Shown here: positions 9,911 to 20,200 of the stretch, piece by piece
How the letters are laid out: each line of letters starts with the position of its first letter
Numbering within the stretch: the first letter of the stretch is position 1
Source: Ornithorhynchus anatinus
Lineage: Eukaryota; Chordata; Mammalia; Monotremata; Ornithorhynchidae
Length of the DNA stretch: 64,000 bases
Direction of reading: 5' to 3'
Assembly: GCF_004115215.2 (NCBI RefSeq)
Contig: NC_041738.1
Coordinates: forward strand, 14,540,669 to 14,604,668
Notes under the pieces: model-generated
Told to the model about the DNA's origin: nothing
Databases searched by the model: none
What the model saw: the letters and a program-made list of their open reading frames with translations, nothing else
Translations under genes and position numbers: made by a program

Positions 9911-11445
9911 AGGGAAGCGGTGAGACCCAGTGGAAAGAGAATGTGCTTGAAGTCAGTGCATTCATTCATTCATTCAATCGTATTTATTGAGTGATTACTG
10001 TGTGCAGAGCACTGTACTAAGCGCTTGGGAGAGTATAACACAACAGTAAACCGTCATATTCCCTGCCCACAATGAGATTACAGTCTGGAAGGCTGGAGAC
10101 AAGCATCAATACAAATAAATAAAATAACAGATATTTACATAAGCTCTGTGGGGCAGGGAGAGGGGAAAAATAAAAGGAGCAAGTTTGGGTGGCAAAAGGG
10201 AGGGAGATGAGGAAAGGTGGGGCTTAGTTTGGGAAGACGTCTTGGAGGAGATGTGCTTTTAAAGGCTTTGAAGGGGGGAGAGTAATTATCTGTCACATTT
10301 TAGCAGAGAGGGCATTCCAGGCCAGAAGCAGAATGTGGGCTAGGGATCAGTGGAGAGACAGGCGAGATAGAGGCACAATGAGAAGGTTAGCACTAGAAGA
10401 GTGAAGTGTGCGGGCTGAGTTGTAGAAGGAGAGAAGTGAGGTGAGAAAGGAGAGGGCAAGGTGGTAGAGTGCTTTAAAGCCAATGGCGAGGAGTTTTTGT
10501 TTGATGCAGAGATAGTTGGGCAATCACTGGAGTTTTTTGAGGAGCGAGGTGACATGTCCTGGAAGATTCTGTAGAAAAATGATCCAGCAACAGAGTGAAG
10601 TATGGACGAAGTGGGGAAAGACAGGAGGCTGGGAAGTCAGCAAGAAGGCTGATACAGTCATCTAGGCAGGATAGGATGAGTGACTGTATTAACGTGTTAG
10701 CATTTTAGATGCAGAGGAAAGGGCAGATTTTAGCTATGATGTGAAGGTGGGAGTGACAGGATTTAGTGATGGATTGACAATGTAGGTTGAATGAGAGAGA
10801 GGAGTCAAGGATAATGCCAAGCTTATGGGCTTGTGAGACAGAAAGGATGGTGGTGTCTTGTACAGTGATAGGAAAGTCAAGGGGAGGACAAGATTTGGGT
10901 GGGAAGATGGGAGTTCTGTTTTGGACATGTTAAGTTTGGGGTGACAGGAGAACATCCAAGTAGAAATGCCTTGAAAGCAGGAGGTGATGTGAAACTGGAG
11001 AGAAAGAGATCAGGGCTGGAGAGAGAGATTTCAGTATCAACTGCATAGTGGTGTTAGTTGAAGCCATGGGAGTGAATGAGTTCTCGAGGGAGTGGGTGTA
11101 GATGGAGAATAGAAGGGCACCCAGAACAGAACCTTGAGGGACAACCACAGTTAGGGGATTGGAGGCAGAGGAGGATTCTGCAAAGAAGGCTGAGAATCAA
11201 TGGCCAGAGTCCTAATCCCAGCTCTGCCACTTACCAGTTGCATGACCTTGGGAAAATTACTTCTCTGTGTCTCAATTTCCTCATCTATAAAATGGAGATG
11301 ACATATCTCTTCTCCCTCCCCATTAGACCTTGAGTCCCATGTGGGACAGAGACTGTGTCTCACTTGCTTGTTTTATATTTATCCTAGCTATTAGTTCAGT
11401 GCATGGCACACAGTAAGCCCTTAACAAATACCACAATTAGTTTTG
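9911..11445 (+). mobile_element. Mon-1 SINE, forward, split by an L2
   Basis: Head at 9911-9959, remainder at 11196-11445, with an L2 between them. The interrupted head recurs at 33663-33712. Confidence 0.78.
9960..11195 (-). mobile_element. LINE-2, 3' part of about 1.2 kb, reverse
   Basis: Inverted tail (ATTCATTCATTCAATCGT) followed by L2 body to 11195. Inserted in a Mon-1 head at the same base as the L2 ending at 33660. Confidence 0.85.
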
Positions 11446-11502
11446 CTATTATAAATATTCCTAACTTGGTGTCAGAAGAGGTTGGAAGACTTAACAATTA
11501 GG

Positions 11503-11595
11503 ATCAATCAATCATATTGATTGAGCTGTGTGCAAAGCACTGTATTAAATACTTGGGAGAATACTATATAAAAGAGTTAGTAGACACATTCCCAG
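11503..11595 (-). mobile_element. L2 3'-end fragment, reverse
   Basis: Inverted L2 tail, decayed. Confidence 0.65.
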
Positions 11596-12469
11596 GATCT
11601 TGGTAAAGTAGGAATAAATTTGATTTTAGCCCCAACAGAATTACAGCATCTATCCAAGGAGATCTCCCCGAGCAAAAGACACAACCCATCTGTCCTTCTC
11701 CTGTCCAGTTGCAGAACCACCCAGAGAGGATAGGCTCTGGAGATCATTTGCAGCTCTAGGAGGCTGTGATGCAGTTGCAATTGGTGGGTTTATAACAGAT
11801 TGGCTCCCTTGAATACAGTAACTGTTTCAATCAATGGTACTTAAAGAGCACTTACTGTGTGCTGAGCAATGTTCTAAACATTTGGAAAAGTACAATACAA
11901 TAGAGTTAGTAGATATGATCCCTGCCCACAAGGAGTTCCCAGTCTACAGGAAGAGATGCACTGGCTGATATGTCAAATTTGGTGAAATTGGGATGGAATT
12001 GGGTCAGTTCGGGTGATTTTCCATCTCTTTTGCTTGCCAAAGTAACGCCTGAAACCACTTGAAAAAGAGTGCAGATCCCCAGAGAACCGCAGTATGGTAA
12101 AGAACTTATAAGAAATGTTTCCTTTTGAGGCAAGGGATCGCTTCTGGGGACTTGTGTGACTCCATTCCCCCAAATTCACTCTTTTCATTGCTATAGCAAT
12201 TCACGATGTACCCCAGAAGTGCTGGAGGCACTCTGAGAAGATACCCTCTCGCTTATCCCCTCAATCTCACAGTAAGGTTTCCCTCAATGCTATGAGTCTC
12301 TCATGCAATCTGCATCTTCATACATCAGGGTTTAGAGATCTTGACTGGACATTAATTAGTTTCAGGTTCATAAAAGGACATCAAATATAGTGGTTTTGCT
12401 GCAGCAAAATTCGCAAATGTGGTTCAGTTAGCCCTTTTGTCCAGAAACAAAAGGCTCTTCCTTGTCATA
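11596..12469 (-). other. Duplicated B-unit upstream flank, no gene
   Basis: Resembles 4270-5060 and 18080-19170 (flanks of B1 and B3). An L2 tail fragment lies within it. No gene is recognised. Confidence 0.5.
11826..11952 (-). mobile_element. L2 3'-end fragment, reverse
   Basis: Inverted tail with AGTACAATACAATAGAGTTA continuation. Confidence 0.68.
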
Positions 12470-12516
12470 GTTAAGACCAATTGGAAAGCACTAAGTAGAT
12501 TAACAATTGCAGTTCT
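12470..12516 (-). promoter_or_regulatory. Orphan type A promoter block (no gene attached)
   Basis: CCAATTGGAAAGCACTAAGT and the following AGATTAACAATT match the A upstream block (compare A6 at 40005-40046). The coding region that should follow to the left is absent. In the right arm the equivalent block (31992-32034) precedes pseudogene A5. Confidence 0.55.
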
Positions 12517-12528
12517 GCAAAAGAAAGA

Positions 12529-12592
12529 CCTGCAGCAGGAAGATATGTAACGTGGTGGGGGACAGTAGGGCCTAAAGGAGCTGGATATGCTG
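12529..12592 (-). pseudogene. KRTAP coding scrap, type B-like
   Basis: Aligns with the B2 coding segment around [13 protein letters not shown] (8350-8410), with a 15-base core GTGGTGGGGGACAGTAGGGC close to B2. No reading frame survives. The same scrap lies at 31628-31698 in the inverted arm, so it predates that duplication. Confidence 0.5.
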
Positions 12593-12751
12593 GAGATTAG
12601 GCAGTAAAGTCAATGGACTTTAGGAACCAGTTGTCTTTAGAACGTATTTTTCAGCAGAGGTTTACTCTGCGGGTAAGACAGTAATCAAAGACGAACTCTC
12701 AAGAAATAAAGATTCACAATTTCAGGATTATTTTGTGCTGTAAAGGGAAAG

Positions 12752-12757
12752 TTTATT
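12752..12757 (-). terminator. Poly(A) signal AATAAA of A2
   Basis: TTTATT on plus, 434 bp past the A2 stop, in the GGGAAAG-TTTATT context shared with A3. Confidence 0.8.
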
Positions 12758-13190
12758 ATAGAGAAGTAGGACAAAACATGGGTGAGCATCAGGATGGGAA
12801 GAGAAGATTTCAGACTCAAAGGATTCAGCACCTATAAAATCTGGACTGTAGCCAGAGTAAGTGGTTTCCAAAGCTAGATTTCCAAAGAAAAACTCCTTTG
12901 TCCCTCCTCAGATGGACATATTGACAACATGCCAAGTGAGAGGACAAGATGACTGAGATATCCTTTGGTCTTTTGGCTGGTGGCTGTTTGGAAGCCAACG
13001 TCCATGCTGGCTGAGAGGGATGGTTGTTGACTGGGAGGCTGGGCCTTGTTCCATAGTGGTGAGGATTAGGGGTCCCAGTTGTTATGAGGTGACTTGGCTC
13101 TATGTGGGCAGGCAACACACTCTTCTAAGGAACCCAGGCATCAAAATGGATAGTCATTGGTTGCAGGCAGCTGGCAGGAGGGGTGGTTGT

Positions 13191-13805
13191 TCAGCAGCAA
13201 GATGATGTACAGCAAGTAGGGCGGCAGCAGGTGGTTCTGCAGCAAGTGGTTTGACAGCAAGCTGGGGGGCAGCAAGGCTGACAGCAGGTGGGCACACAGC
13301 AGGTTGGGCGGCAGCAGGTGGTTCTGCAGCAAGTGGTTTGGCAGCAAGCTGGGCGGCAGCAAGGCTGGCAGCAGCTAGTCAAACAGCAGGGCCGGGGGCA
13401 GCAGGGCCGGGGGCAGCAGGGCCGGGGGCAGCAGGGCCTGCAGCAGCTGGACACGCAGCAAGGTTGGGGGCAGCAGGGTCTGCAGCAGCTGGACACACAG
13501 CATGGTTGGGGACAGCAGGGTCTACAGCAGGTGGACACGCAGCAAGGTCGGGGGCAGCAGGGTCTGCAGCAGCTGGACACACAGCAGGCTGGGCGGCAGC
13601 AAGAAGGCCGGCAGCAGACCGACTGGCAGCAAGTGGGCCTGCAGCAGGTGGGGCGGCAGCAGGTTGTTCTGCAGCAAGTGGTCTGGCAGCAGGTCGGGGG
13701 GCAGCAAGGACTACTGCAGCAGCTGGGCTCACAGCAGGTCTCTTGGCAGCAGCCCCTTCCACAGCTCAGGTTGGAGCAGACGGATCCACAGCAGGAGTTG
13801 ACCAT
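13191..13805 (-). CDS. Keratin-associated protein, type A (KRTAP4-like), A2
   Basis: Intact 204-residue frame. The head [20 protein letters not shown] (residues 1-20) matches the start of mammalian KRTAP4 proteins. The rest is CC-pentapeptide and CC-tetrapeptide repeats ending in a C-terminal TSSCC. An in-frame ATG at 13928 lies upstream of the TATA box and cannot be in the mRNA, so 13805 is the start, with a start context of CACCATGG. Residues around 122-140 contain three successive CCPRP units encoded by a perfect 15-bp repeat. The protein is expected to form disulfide-linked matrix between hair keratin filaments. A2 is the inverted paralogue of A4. Confidence 0.93.
   Translation of the reverse strand: MVNSCCGSVCSNLSCGRGCCQETCCEPSCCSSPCCPPTCCQTTCCRTTCCRPTCCRPTCCQSVCCRPSCCRPACCVSSCCRPCCPRPCCVSTCCRPCCPQPCCVSSCCRPCCPQPCCVSSCCRPCCPRPCCPRPCCPRPCCLTSCCQPCCRPACCQTTCCRTTCCRPTCCVPTCCQPCCPPACCQTTCCRTTCCRPTCCTSSCC
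13384..13438 (+). repeat. Perfect 15-bp tandem repeat inside A2, G-rich on the plus strand
   Basis: Three exact copies of CAGCAGGGCCGGGGG plus a partial copy, encoding CCPRP on the minus strand. The plus strand has four or more G-runs of three or longer with 2-5 base loops, which fits a G-quadruplex pattern. Confidence 0.8.
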
Positions 13806-13888
13806 GGTGTCGGTTGGTTTGGGGACTGGTGTTGTCTCAGAGGAGGAGGAGATTCCCGTGTTTGAATGTCTGTTAGTGCCAGTGCCCC

Positions 13889-14017
13889 TTATATACCCTG
13901 ACTGGTGGAGGTTGGAGGAGCAGAGCATGATGATCCAGCATACAGAATATCTTCCTTGTCATCACTGGGGCCAATTGAAAAACAATGCATAGTTTAGCAA
14001 TTAAGGTTCTGACAAGG
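13889..14017 (-). promoter_or_regulatory. A2 promoter: TATA box and conserved A block
   Basis: TATATAA at 13889-13895, 90 bp before the ATG. The block at 13969-14017 has an inverted CCAAT (CCAATTG) and TTTAGCAATTAAGG, shared with A0, A3, A4 and A6-A9. Confidence 0.75.
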
Positions 14018-15400
14018 AAGTGAACTCAGGCCTGTGGAAATGACAATTTTCGTAAGTTAAACTCAGCAGCAGCCAATCAGTCCCTCGTTTCCCACTGCCC
14101 AATTCTGAGCTTCAGTCCTCCTGAGAAAAGTCTTCTTACTTCAGCCACCTTCTCATCTTAGTCAACTCTGGTTTTGTCAGGTGATTGTGGTCCCGAACAG
14201 ATCACTCTCTCCCTTCCTTGTGTGCAACCCCGAGTCAGACATGTGTCTAGATCACATGGAGTGAAGGTCCCCATGATGTTCAAGATCAAAGCACCTTCCT
14301 GGAAGAAGGAATGTTGGTTTGAGGAGAGCAGGAAGGGAGCACCTGCAGCAGTCAGCAGGAAAGCAGGAGGGACTCATGAGGATGAAGATGCCTAACTGAG
14401 GTTGTCAGCTTCTCAGTATCCTGACAGATTTTGACAGCGAATACCCATTCCAACCACTTCTGCCTTCGAACTCAAGATTGCTGGATTGGCCAGGATGATA
14501 TGCAAGGAGGAAAGAATCATTCATCTGGACTTGCTTTGCCCCATATGGAATGGTCCTGGAGCTAAAGGCATCCAGGAGGAAAGCACACCATAAGAAGTGG
14601 TCTAGAGGCACCCAGGAGGAAAGCACTCCATAAGAAGTGGTAAATAGCTTGGCCTGAGACCTCAGTCTGCAGGCATGAGGTAAGATGAAGAAGGAGTCAT
14701 CTGTCATCAGTAAGGATGATGACGAGCCACAGTTCAGTGGTTTCATGACTGAGAATCTATGCAGAGAAATAAATCATCGGGCTAATGACTTGTGCAGCCC
14801 TTGTCTCCCACTTGTCCCTTCCAATCATAGTTCCACTAGGGTAGGAATGCATTTCGAAAGGAGGATGTCAGGGGTGCATTATGACCCGTACTCGAATGTT
14901 AACATGCTCTTGGGCAATCCAGGACAGGGACCCAGGCTCTGGGTTCCCATAGCAGAGCTCTTTCCACTGGACCATTGAGAGGACTTCCATGAACTTCCAT
15001 GACTTCCGGTTGTCTCTTTGGTATTTTTCCAGCAGAGTTAGAATGGCCGGTTTACCTGGGTTCCTGGTGATAGCATCAGCTTAACCTGGGACAGGTTTGG
15101 ATTTAAATTTGTCAAAGGGGAGGGGAACAGGGGGAAAAGTCAACGGACATGGGAAGTTCGTTCTCTTGGCTGTGTACCCCCCTCTGACGCTGCCTTCGCT
15201 GCAACTGAAGGTTTGGTGGATTCAGAAGCCACTTCCACTGAACAATTTGATGTCAGTTTTGATTATTTTGGGGGCAACATGGGATAAGTTAAGGTGGAGC
15301 ACTAGGATATGGTTAATCTGAAGTTCAACCAAGATTTGATTTTGAAAGTCAATACTGCATAACTGATGCTGCTGACCAGCTTAGTCATTCCTTGCTGAGG
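14018..15400 (-). other. A2 upstream flank with a local 40-bp tandem duplication
   Basis: Matches the A0 flank (1-540 and 1291-1545) and, inverted, the A4 flank. Units 14561-14600 and 14601-14640 are near-identical 40-mers absent from the A0 copy. No gene seen. Confidence 0.6.
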
Positions 15401-15414
15401 TAGTCATCACATTC

Positions 15415-15955
15415 TCCCTCAGAAGTAGTGGGTCTAGTGTAAAGAGCCTAGGTCTGGGATCAGAGGACCTGAGTTGTTATGCCAGCTCTGTCACATAGAG
15501 AGGCAGCGTGGTTCAGTGGAAAGAGCTCGGGTTTGGGAGTCAGAGGTCATGGGTTCGAATCCCGGCTCCACCACTTGCCAGCTGTGTGACTTTGGGCAAG
15601 TCACTTAACTTCTCTGTCCCTCAGTTCCCTCATCTGTAAAATAGGGTTTAAAAACTGTGAGCCCCACGTGGGACACCCTGATCGCCTTGTATTGTCCCCA
15701 GCGCTTAGAACAGTGCTTTGCACATAGTAAGTGCTTAACAAATAGCACCATCATTATTATTATTATTATTATAACCAGGTATGTCACCTTGAGTGAGTTA
15801 CTTAACTTCTTTGTGCCTCAATTCCCTCATCTGCAAAATGGGGATTTAATATCTGTTCTCCCTCCTACCTAGACCGGTTCTGATTATCCGAGTAGAGCAG
15901 TGCTTGGCATAGGGTAAGGGCTTAATATATATCAATATTATTATTTTATTATCCT
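15415..15955 (+). mobile_element. Mon-1 SINE, old, forward, split by a younger Mon-1
   Basis: Parts 15415-15496 and 15776-15955 together equal the uninterrupted Mon-1 at 2219-2490. Confidence 0.8.
15497..15775 (+). mobile_element. Mon-1 SINE, young full-length, forward
   Basis: Near consensus, intact B box GGTTCGAATCC, ATT tail. Absent from the paralogous element at 2219-2490. Confidence 0.93.
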
Positions 15956-16067
15956 ATCTTCCATGTTATCTACACACAGAGTAAATCATTACAGCTTTCT
16001 TTTTAGTAAAGAGTTCATGCAATCAGGGAATGGCATTTATGGGAGTGGTTGGCCAGAAACTGGCAGT

Positions 16068-16327
16068 AATAATAATAATTATGTTGGCATTTGTTAAGCA
16101 CTTACTATGTGCAGAGCACTGTTCTAAGTGCTGGGGTAGTTACAGGGAAATCAGTTTGTCCCACTTGAGGCTCCCAGATTTCATCTCCATTTTACAGAGG
16201 AGGTAACTGAGGCATAGAGAAGTTGTGACTTGCCCACAATCACACAGCTGACAAGTGGCAGAGGTGAGATTCGAACCCATGACCTCTGACTCCCATGCCT
16301 GGGCTCTTTCCACTGAGCTACGCTGGC
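16068..16327 (-). mobile_element. Mon-1 SINE, full length, reverse, with target duplication
   Basis: Flanked by CTGGCAGT on both sides. The paralogous site in the B1 unit (about 2605-2615) is empty. Confidence 0.9.
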
Positions 16328-16392
16328 AGTGAACACTAAGGTAACAAGAAACAGAGATGCCAACATTTTTCTTTATCCCAGGGATGGGAAAC

Positions 16393-16398
16393 TTTATT
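16393..16398 (-). terminator. Poly(A) signal AATAAA of B3
   Basis: TTTATT on plus, 399 bp past the B3 stop. Confidence 0.8.
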
Positions 16399-16796
16399 AA
16401 ACAACATACAGTCAGCAAAACATAAGGAAGTGAGAAGGAAGTATGGGAAAGGGATGAAGTCATTGCAGGCTTGGCGGATTTGGTTTCCTGAGACATTAAC
16501 AGGGGATTTCTTAATGAGAAGACAAAGGAATGAATAAAGCTCTGCATCATCATCCTCTTCCCTCATTTCAGCATGAGTTGAGGTGAGGAGGTGGTGGAGG
16601 ACCTCATGAGGGAGACTGTGAATGAGGGGAACCAGAGTTCAGGGCAAAATCCATTCTAGCTCCAAGTCAGTGGATTCTCCATGTTTCTCTGTTGACGGGT
16701 AGGTCAGTAGCAAGGAGCTCCTGGACTGCTCCCCACATTGCCGGGAACCCATGAAGCCATCATGGATTGGAAGCAGCTGGTTGCCAGTCAGGATGC

Positions 16797-17138
16797 TCAG
16801 CAGCAAGACGATGAACCACAAATAGGGTGGCAACAAGGGGACATGCAGCATGTGGGGCGGCAGCAAGTTGTCCGACAGCAGGTGGTCTGGCAGCAGGTTG
16901 GGAGGCAGCAAGGCTGGCAGCAGCTGGGCACACAGGAGGTTGGCGGATAGCAGCTAGACAGGCAGCAGGTAGGGCGGCAGCAAGGCTGGCAACAGGTGGA
17001 CCCGCAGCACGGTGGGGGACAACAGGGCCTGAAGCAGGTAGACACACAGCAAGCTGGGCGGCAGCAGGGCTGACGACAGCCGCACAGGGAGAATCTTGTG
17101 AAGCCACAGAAGCTTGTGGAACAGCAGTCGCAGGCCAT
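16797..17138 (-). CDS. Keratin-associated protein, type B, B3
   Basis: Intact 113-residue frame. The head [20 protein letters not shown] keeps the KRTAP1-like motif, with Asp for Asn at residue 4 and an extra Gly-Cys-Arg after Leu-Cys. That insertion echoes the B6 pseudogene (LCGYC) and marks B3 and B6 as a subgroup. The repeat body has lost about two repeats around CYPPTSC near residue 63. It ends GSSSCC. TATA lies 87 bp upstream and the poly(A) signal is intact, so this looks like a working gene. Predicted disulfide-rich hair matrix protein, in a unit paralogous to the dead B1. Confidence 0.9.
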   Translation of the reverse strand: MACDCCSTSFCGFTRFSLCGCRQPCCRPACCVSTCFRPCCPPPCCGSTCCQPCCRPTCCLSSCYPPTSCVPSCCQPCCLPTCCQTTCCRTTCCRPTCCMSPCCHPICGSSSCC

Positions 17139-17218
17139 GGTGGTAAGGGTTGTGATGGTCGTTCAGATGCAAGGAGAAGTTCCTGATGTTTGGCTGCCTC
17201 CATGCCTCACTGCTTGTC

Positions 17219-17312
17219 TTTTATACTCCCCTGGGTGCTGCTGCCATGGCCAGAAAATGGTTTCACATCCTTGTGATTGTTTGTATGCTAATTTAAAGTA
17301 ATTAATTAAAGG
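17219..17312 (-). promoter_or_regulatory. B3 promoter: TATA box and conserved AT-rich block
   Basis: TATAAAA at 17219-17225. The block at 17271-17312 has TATGCTAATTT and TAATTAATTA. Confidence 0.75.
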
Positions 17313-18640
17313 GGAATTTGATTTTTCCACCCCAAGAAATATCCTGAGCTTCCTCAGTAAGATCCACTGTGTTTTCCAGGGTCCCATGAGAGTCATCCAA
17401 ATCAGGTCTGAGCTTCCCAAAACTCATTCTCATACTTATTCTACCCTGAGAAACATCACTTCTAATCAGCCAGGTTCTTTCCTCTCAGTACCTGGGCAGT
17501 AGATCTGTCACATGATTGTCTAATTTGGGGGAACGGATAACAATCCCTGAGGAATTTAGGGGCCCACTTCTTGCTCTGGAAGTACAGTGCCTTTACTGGG
17601 TCATTCAGATAAGGGTGAATGATCTGTTTTGTGGGGTCGAAGGCTGATGTGGAGCAGAAGGTCGCAGTTTCTGCCAGAGAATCTTGGAGGGATAAATCTG
17701 ATTTTGTGAGCTGTGAAAGATGGACGTGGATATGGTCTGAGCTGCACAGCCTTGTCCCTTGAGCGAGAATGTACTAACCAAAATACCTGCCTCTATACTT
17801 CCAAAATGAACTTCTGTATTGTCCAGGATCACTCATGCACCAGGTACCTGGAAATTTAGCAGTTAGGTAAGGGTTGGTTTAACTGAAACAGGGAGAAATG
17901 ACAGCTTCAAGCCAAAAAGACTCAAAAAATGATTTCACCGGTCCAACAGACAATGTAAGTGGATCGGTCTGGATCGGTCTGGCAGGGCTGATGCTCATGA
18001 TAGAGTTCAAATGATTGGTGAACCTGGCTCAGCGATAATATTCCTTACTTGCTGTCAGGCGAGGTAAAGATCTGAATGGTGACAGTCCTAGGCAAGCAGA
18101 GAAACAATTCCTATCTAGCTCTGCTGGAATTATAGATTCCATCCAGGTACTCTCCCAGGGAGCAAGAAAGAGCCATCTGTCCCTCACCTGTCCAGTTTTA
18201 GAGCTACTGGGGGAATGAGCCTGGAGCACATAGTTTCTGTTGGTCATTATCTGCTCTCAGAGTCTCTGATTCATTTGAGATTTGGATGAGTATCTCGTTG
18301 CTCCCGGGTTGCCTCGCTTCAGACCAGATCTGTACTTGCTGATCTGTCATCTTCAAAGAAATTGGGAATAAAATATCGAAGTTGAGGTGACTTTCCATCT
18401 CTCCTGTTGCTGAAGTAACCCCTAAAACTAATTGAAAAAGAGCTTGGATTCCTGGAGATCTGCATGGTCCTAATGCCCTTGGGGTGGCAATAGCAGGGAG
18501 GATGTTTGCCTTGAGGCAAGGGATCATTTCCAGGGAATTGCACAACTTTGCCCATAAAAATTCACTCTTTTCATTGCTTCCGCCAATCCTCAATTTGCAG
18601 TTAGGACTCCAGAGGTTTGCAGTCCAGCTAGCCATTCCAC
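17313..18640 (-). other. B3 upstream flank, no gene
   Basis: Collinear with 3480-4760 in the B1 unit. No shared reading frame. Confidence 0.55.
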
Positions 18641-18917
18641 TTTCCACTGAGAAGCAGCGTGGCTCAGTGGAAAGAGCACGGGCTTGGGAGTCAGAGGTCA
18701 TGAGTTCGAATCCCGGCTCTGCCACTTGTCACCTGTGTGACTGTGGGCAAGTCCCTTAACTTCTCTGTGCCTTAGTTACCTCATCTGTAAAATGGGGATT
18801 AACTGTGAGCCTCACGTGGGACAACCTGCTTACCCTGTATCTACCCCAACGCTTAGAACAGTGCTCGGCACGTAGTAAGCGCTTAACGAATACCAACATT
18901 ATTATTATTATTATTAC
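18641..18917 (+). mobile_element. Mon-1 SINE, young full-length, forward
   Basis: Near consensus, flanked by ACTTTCCA and ACTTCCA. Empty site at about 4770 in the B1 unit. Confidence 0.92.
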
Positions 18918-19740
18918 TTCCAGAGGGTTGGATGCTGGGTACTCAGAGAAGATTCTGTCTCTCTTTTGTTTCCCCAGTCTGATTTACAGTAATGTATCTT
19001 CTGAAAATCTCTCATACATTCTGGCCCCTCCTAGTGTTTTGCAGATCTTGACAGGTTTATAATGAGTTTCAGACCAACAAGAGGACACCATGTCAGGTCA
19101 CTTGGTTGTGGTAAAATGTGTAATTTCTATCGTAAATCTGTTTTGGTTTCAGCATGACCAAAATCCATAGGCTCTTTTAATAGAAGTTCTTAAATGAAAA
19201 CCATGAACATAAGTCTTTTCCTACCAACTGATGACTTTCCCTCAACTAGAACTCCATCCAGGGACCCCTGTGATGAAGAAGGAGGATTCAGATATCCCAG
19301 TTCCATTTCTCCCTGCTCATCACAGCCCTTTCTGGAGGATGTCCAACCATCTCTGAAGAAGGAGGCTCAGTCTCCAGTCCTGTCCTGGATCACCACGTGG
19401 AGAGTAATTAGTCCCATAGTTAATCCCCTACTCCCTTTCTCAATTCTCCCTGACACTGACTATGTCCCAAGTAATTCTATCAGCTAAGTGACTGATTCCT
19501 GTTTCATGAATTTTGCTTTTGGAATGGTGTCACAACAATCATTGGCTTTGAGTCTCCTGGCATGGGCTGGGCTACCTGTTCTGCCCAACTGATCATGAAC
19601 AGTGGAGGTTGAAGAGTTTAGGGATCAGATGACTTTAGTACATACTTTTCAGCACCTGGCTTCATGGTTCCAGGACAGTAATTGAGGCCAAACACTCAAG
19701 AAATAAAAATTCACAATTTCAAGATTATTTGTGCTGTAAA
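18918..19740 (-). other. Downstream flank of A3, no gene
   Basis: Collinear with 4790-5590 of the B1/A1 interval. Nothing coding is seen. Confidence 0.5.
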
Positions 19741-19747
19741 GGGAAAG

Positions 19748-19753
19748 TTTATT
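19748..19753 (-). terminator. Poly(A) signal AATAAA of A3
   Basis: TTTATT on plus, 448 bp past the A3 stop. Confidence 0.8.
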
Positions 19754-20200
19754 GGAGAGGAATAGGGTCATAACAAGGGTGAACATCAAGACAGGAAGAG
19801 AGGGTTTCATACTCGAAGGATTTAGCACCCACAGAACCTGGACTGAGGCCAGTGGAAGTGATTTCCAAAGCCAGATGAGTCGCCGGGGCAAACTACTTTG
19901 TCAGTCCCCAGATGGACACTTTGACAACATGCCAGGTGGCTGGGTGGTCCTTTGGTCTTTTGGCTGGTGATTGTTTGGAAACAAATGTCCACGCTTGTTG
20001 AGGTGGATGGCCACTGACTGGGATGCTGGGCCTTGTTCCATGGTGGTGAAGAATGTGGGTCCCAAGTTGTCGTCAGGTACTTTGGCTCTTTGAAGACAGG
20101 GAGCATACTTCTACTCCCAGATGGTTCATGTCTTTCAAAGAACCCAGGCATCAATAGGGATGGTCATTGGTTGCAAGCAGTTGGTAGGAGGGGATATGAT

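Larger units (their letters stand above)
6957..15400 (-). repeat. Inverted segmental duplication, left arm (B2, A-promoter relic, A2)
   Basis: Inverted paralogue of 28790-36490. Order and flanks correspond: B2 to B5, the A promoter relic at 12.5 kb to A5, A2 to A4. Shared insertions include a Mon-1 inside an L2 tail (7275-7600 with 35943-36300), a Mon-1 (9564-9812 with 33815-34061) and an L2 inside a Mon-1 head (9960 with 33660). The outer limits are approximate because all A flanks resemble each other. Confidence 0.75.

Noticed and set aside
13191-13805. Cysteine repeats as a CRISPR-like or satellite array
   Set aside because: The repeats are coding, keep one frame, and are embedded in a TATA-to-poly(A) gene structure.
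13806-13928. N-terminal extension of A2, and similar extensions of A4, A6, A8 and A9 ([15 protein letters not shown])
   Set aside because: The extra ATGs lie upstream of the TATA box or do not exist, and A3 has an in-frame stop there. The similarity is conserved 5' UTR, not protein.
13251-13992. Long Gln-rich and Ala-rich open frames opposite A2 (about 200-235 codons)
   Set aside because: They are the antisense and shifted readings of TGC-TGC cysteine repeats (GCAGCA reads as QQ or AA). The same shadows appear opposite every KRTAP copy, including dead ones, and have no promoter of their own.
18641-18740. tRNA gene suggested by A and B boxes in Mon-1 heads
   Set aside because: The tRNA-like 5' head belongs to a SINE followed by the Mon-1 body and ATT tail; no cloverleaf-length unit with a proper 3' end.
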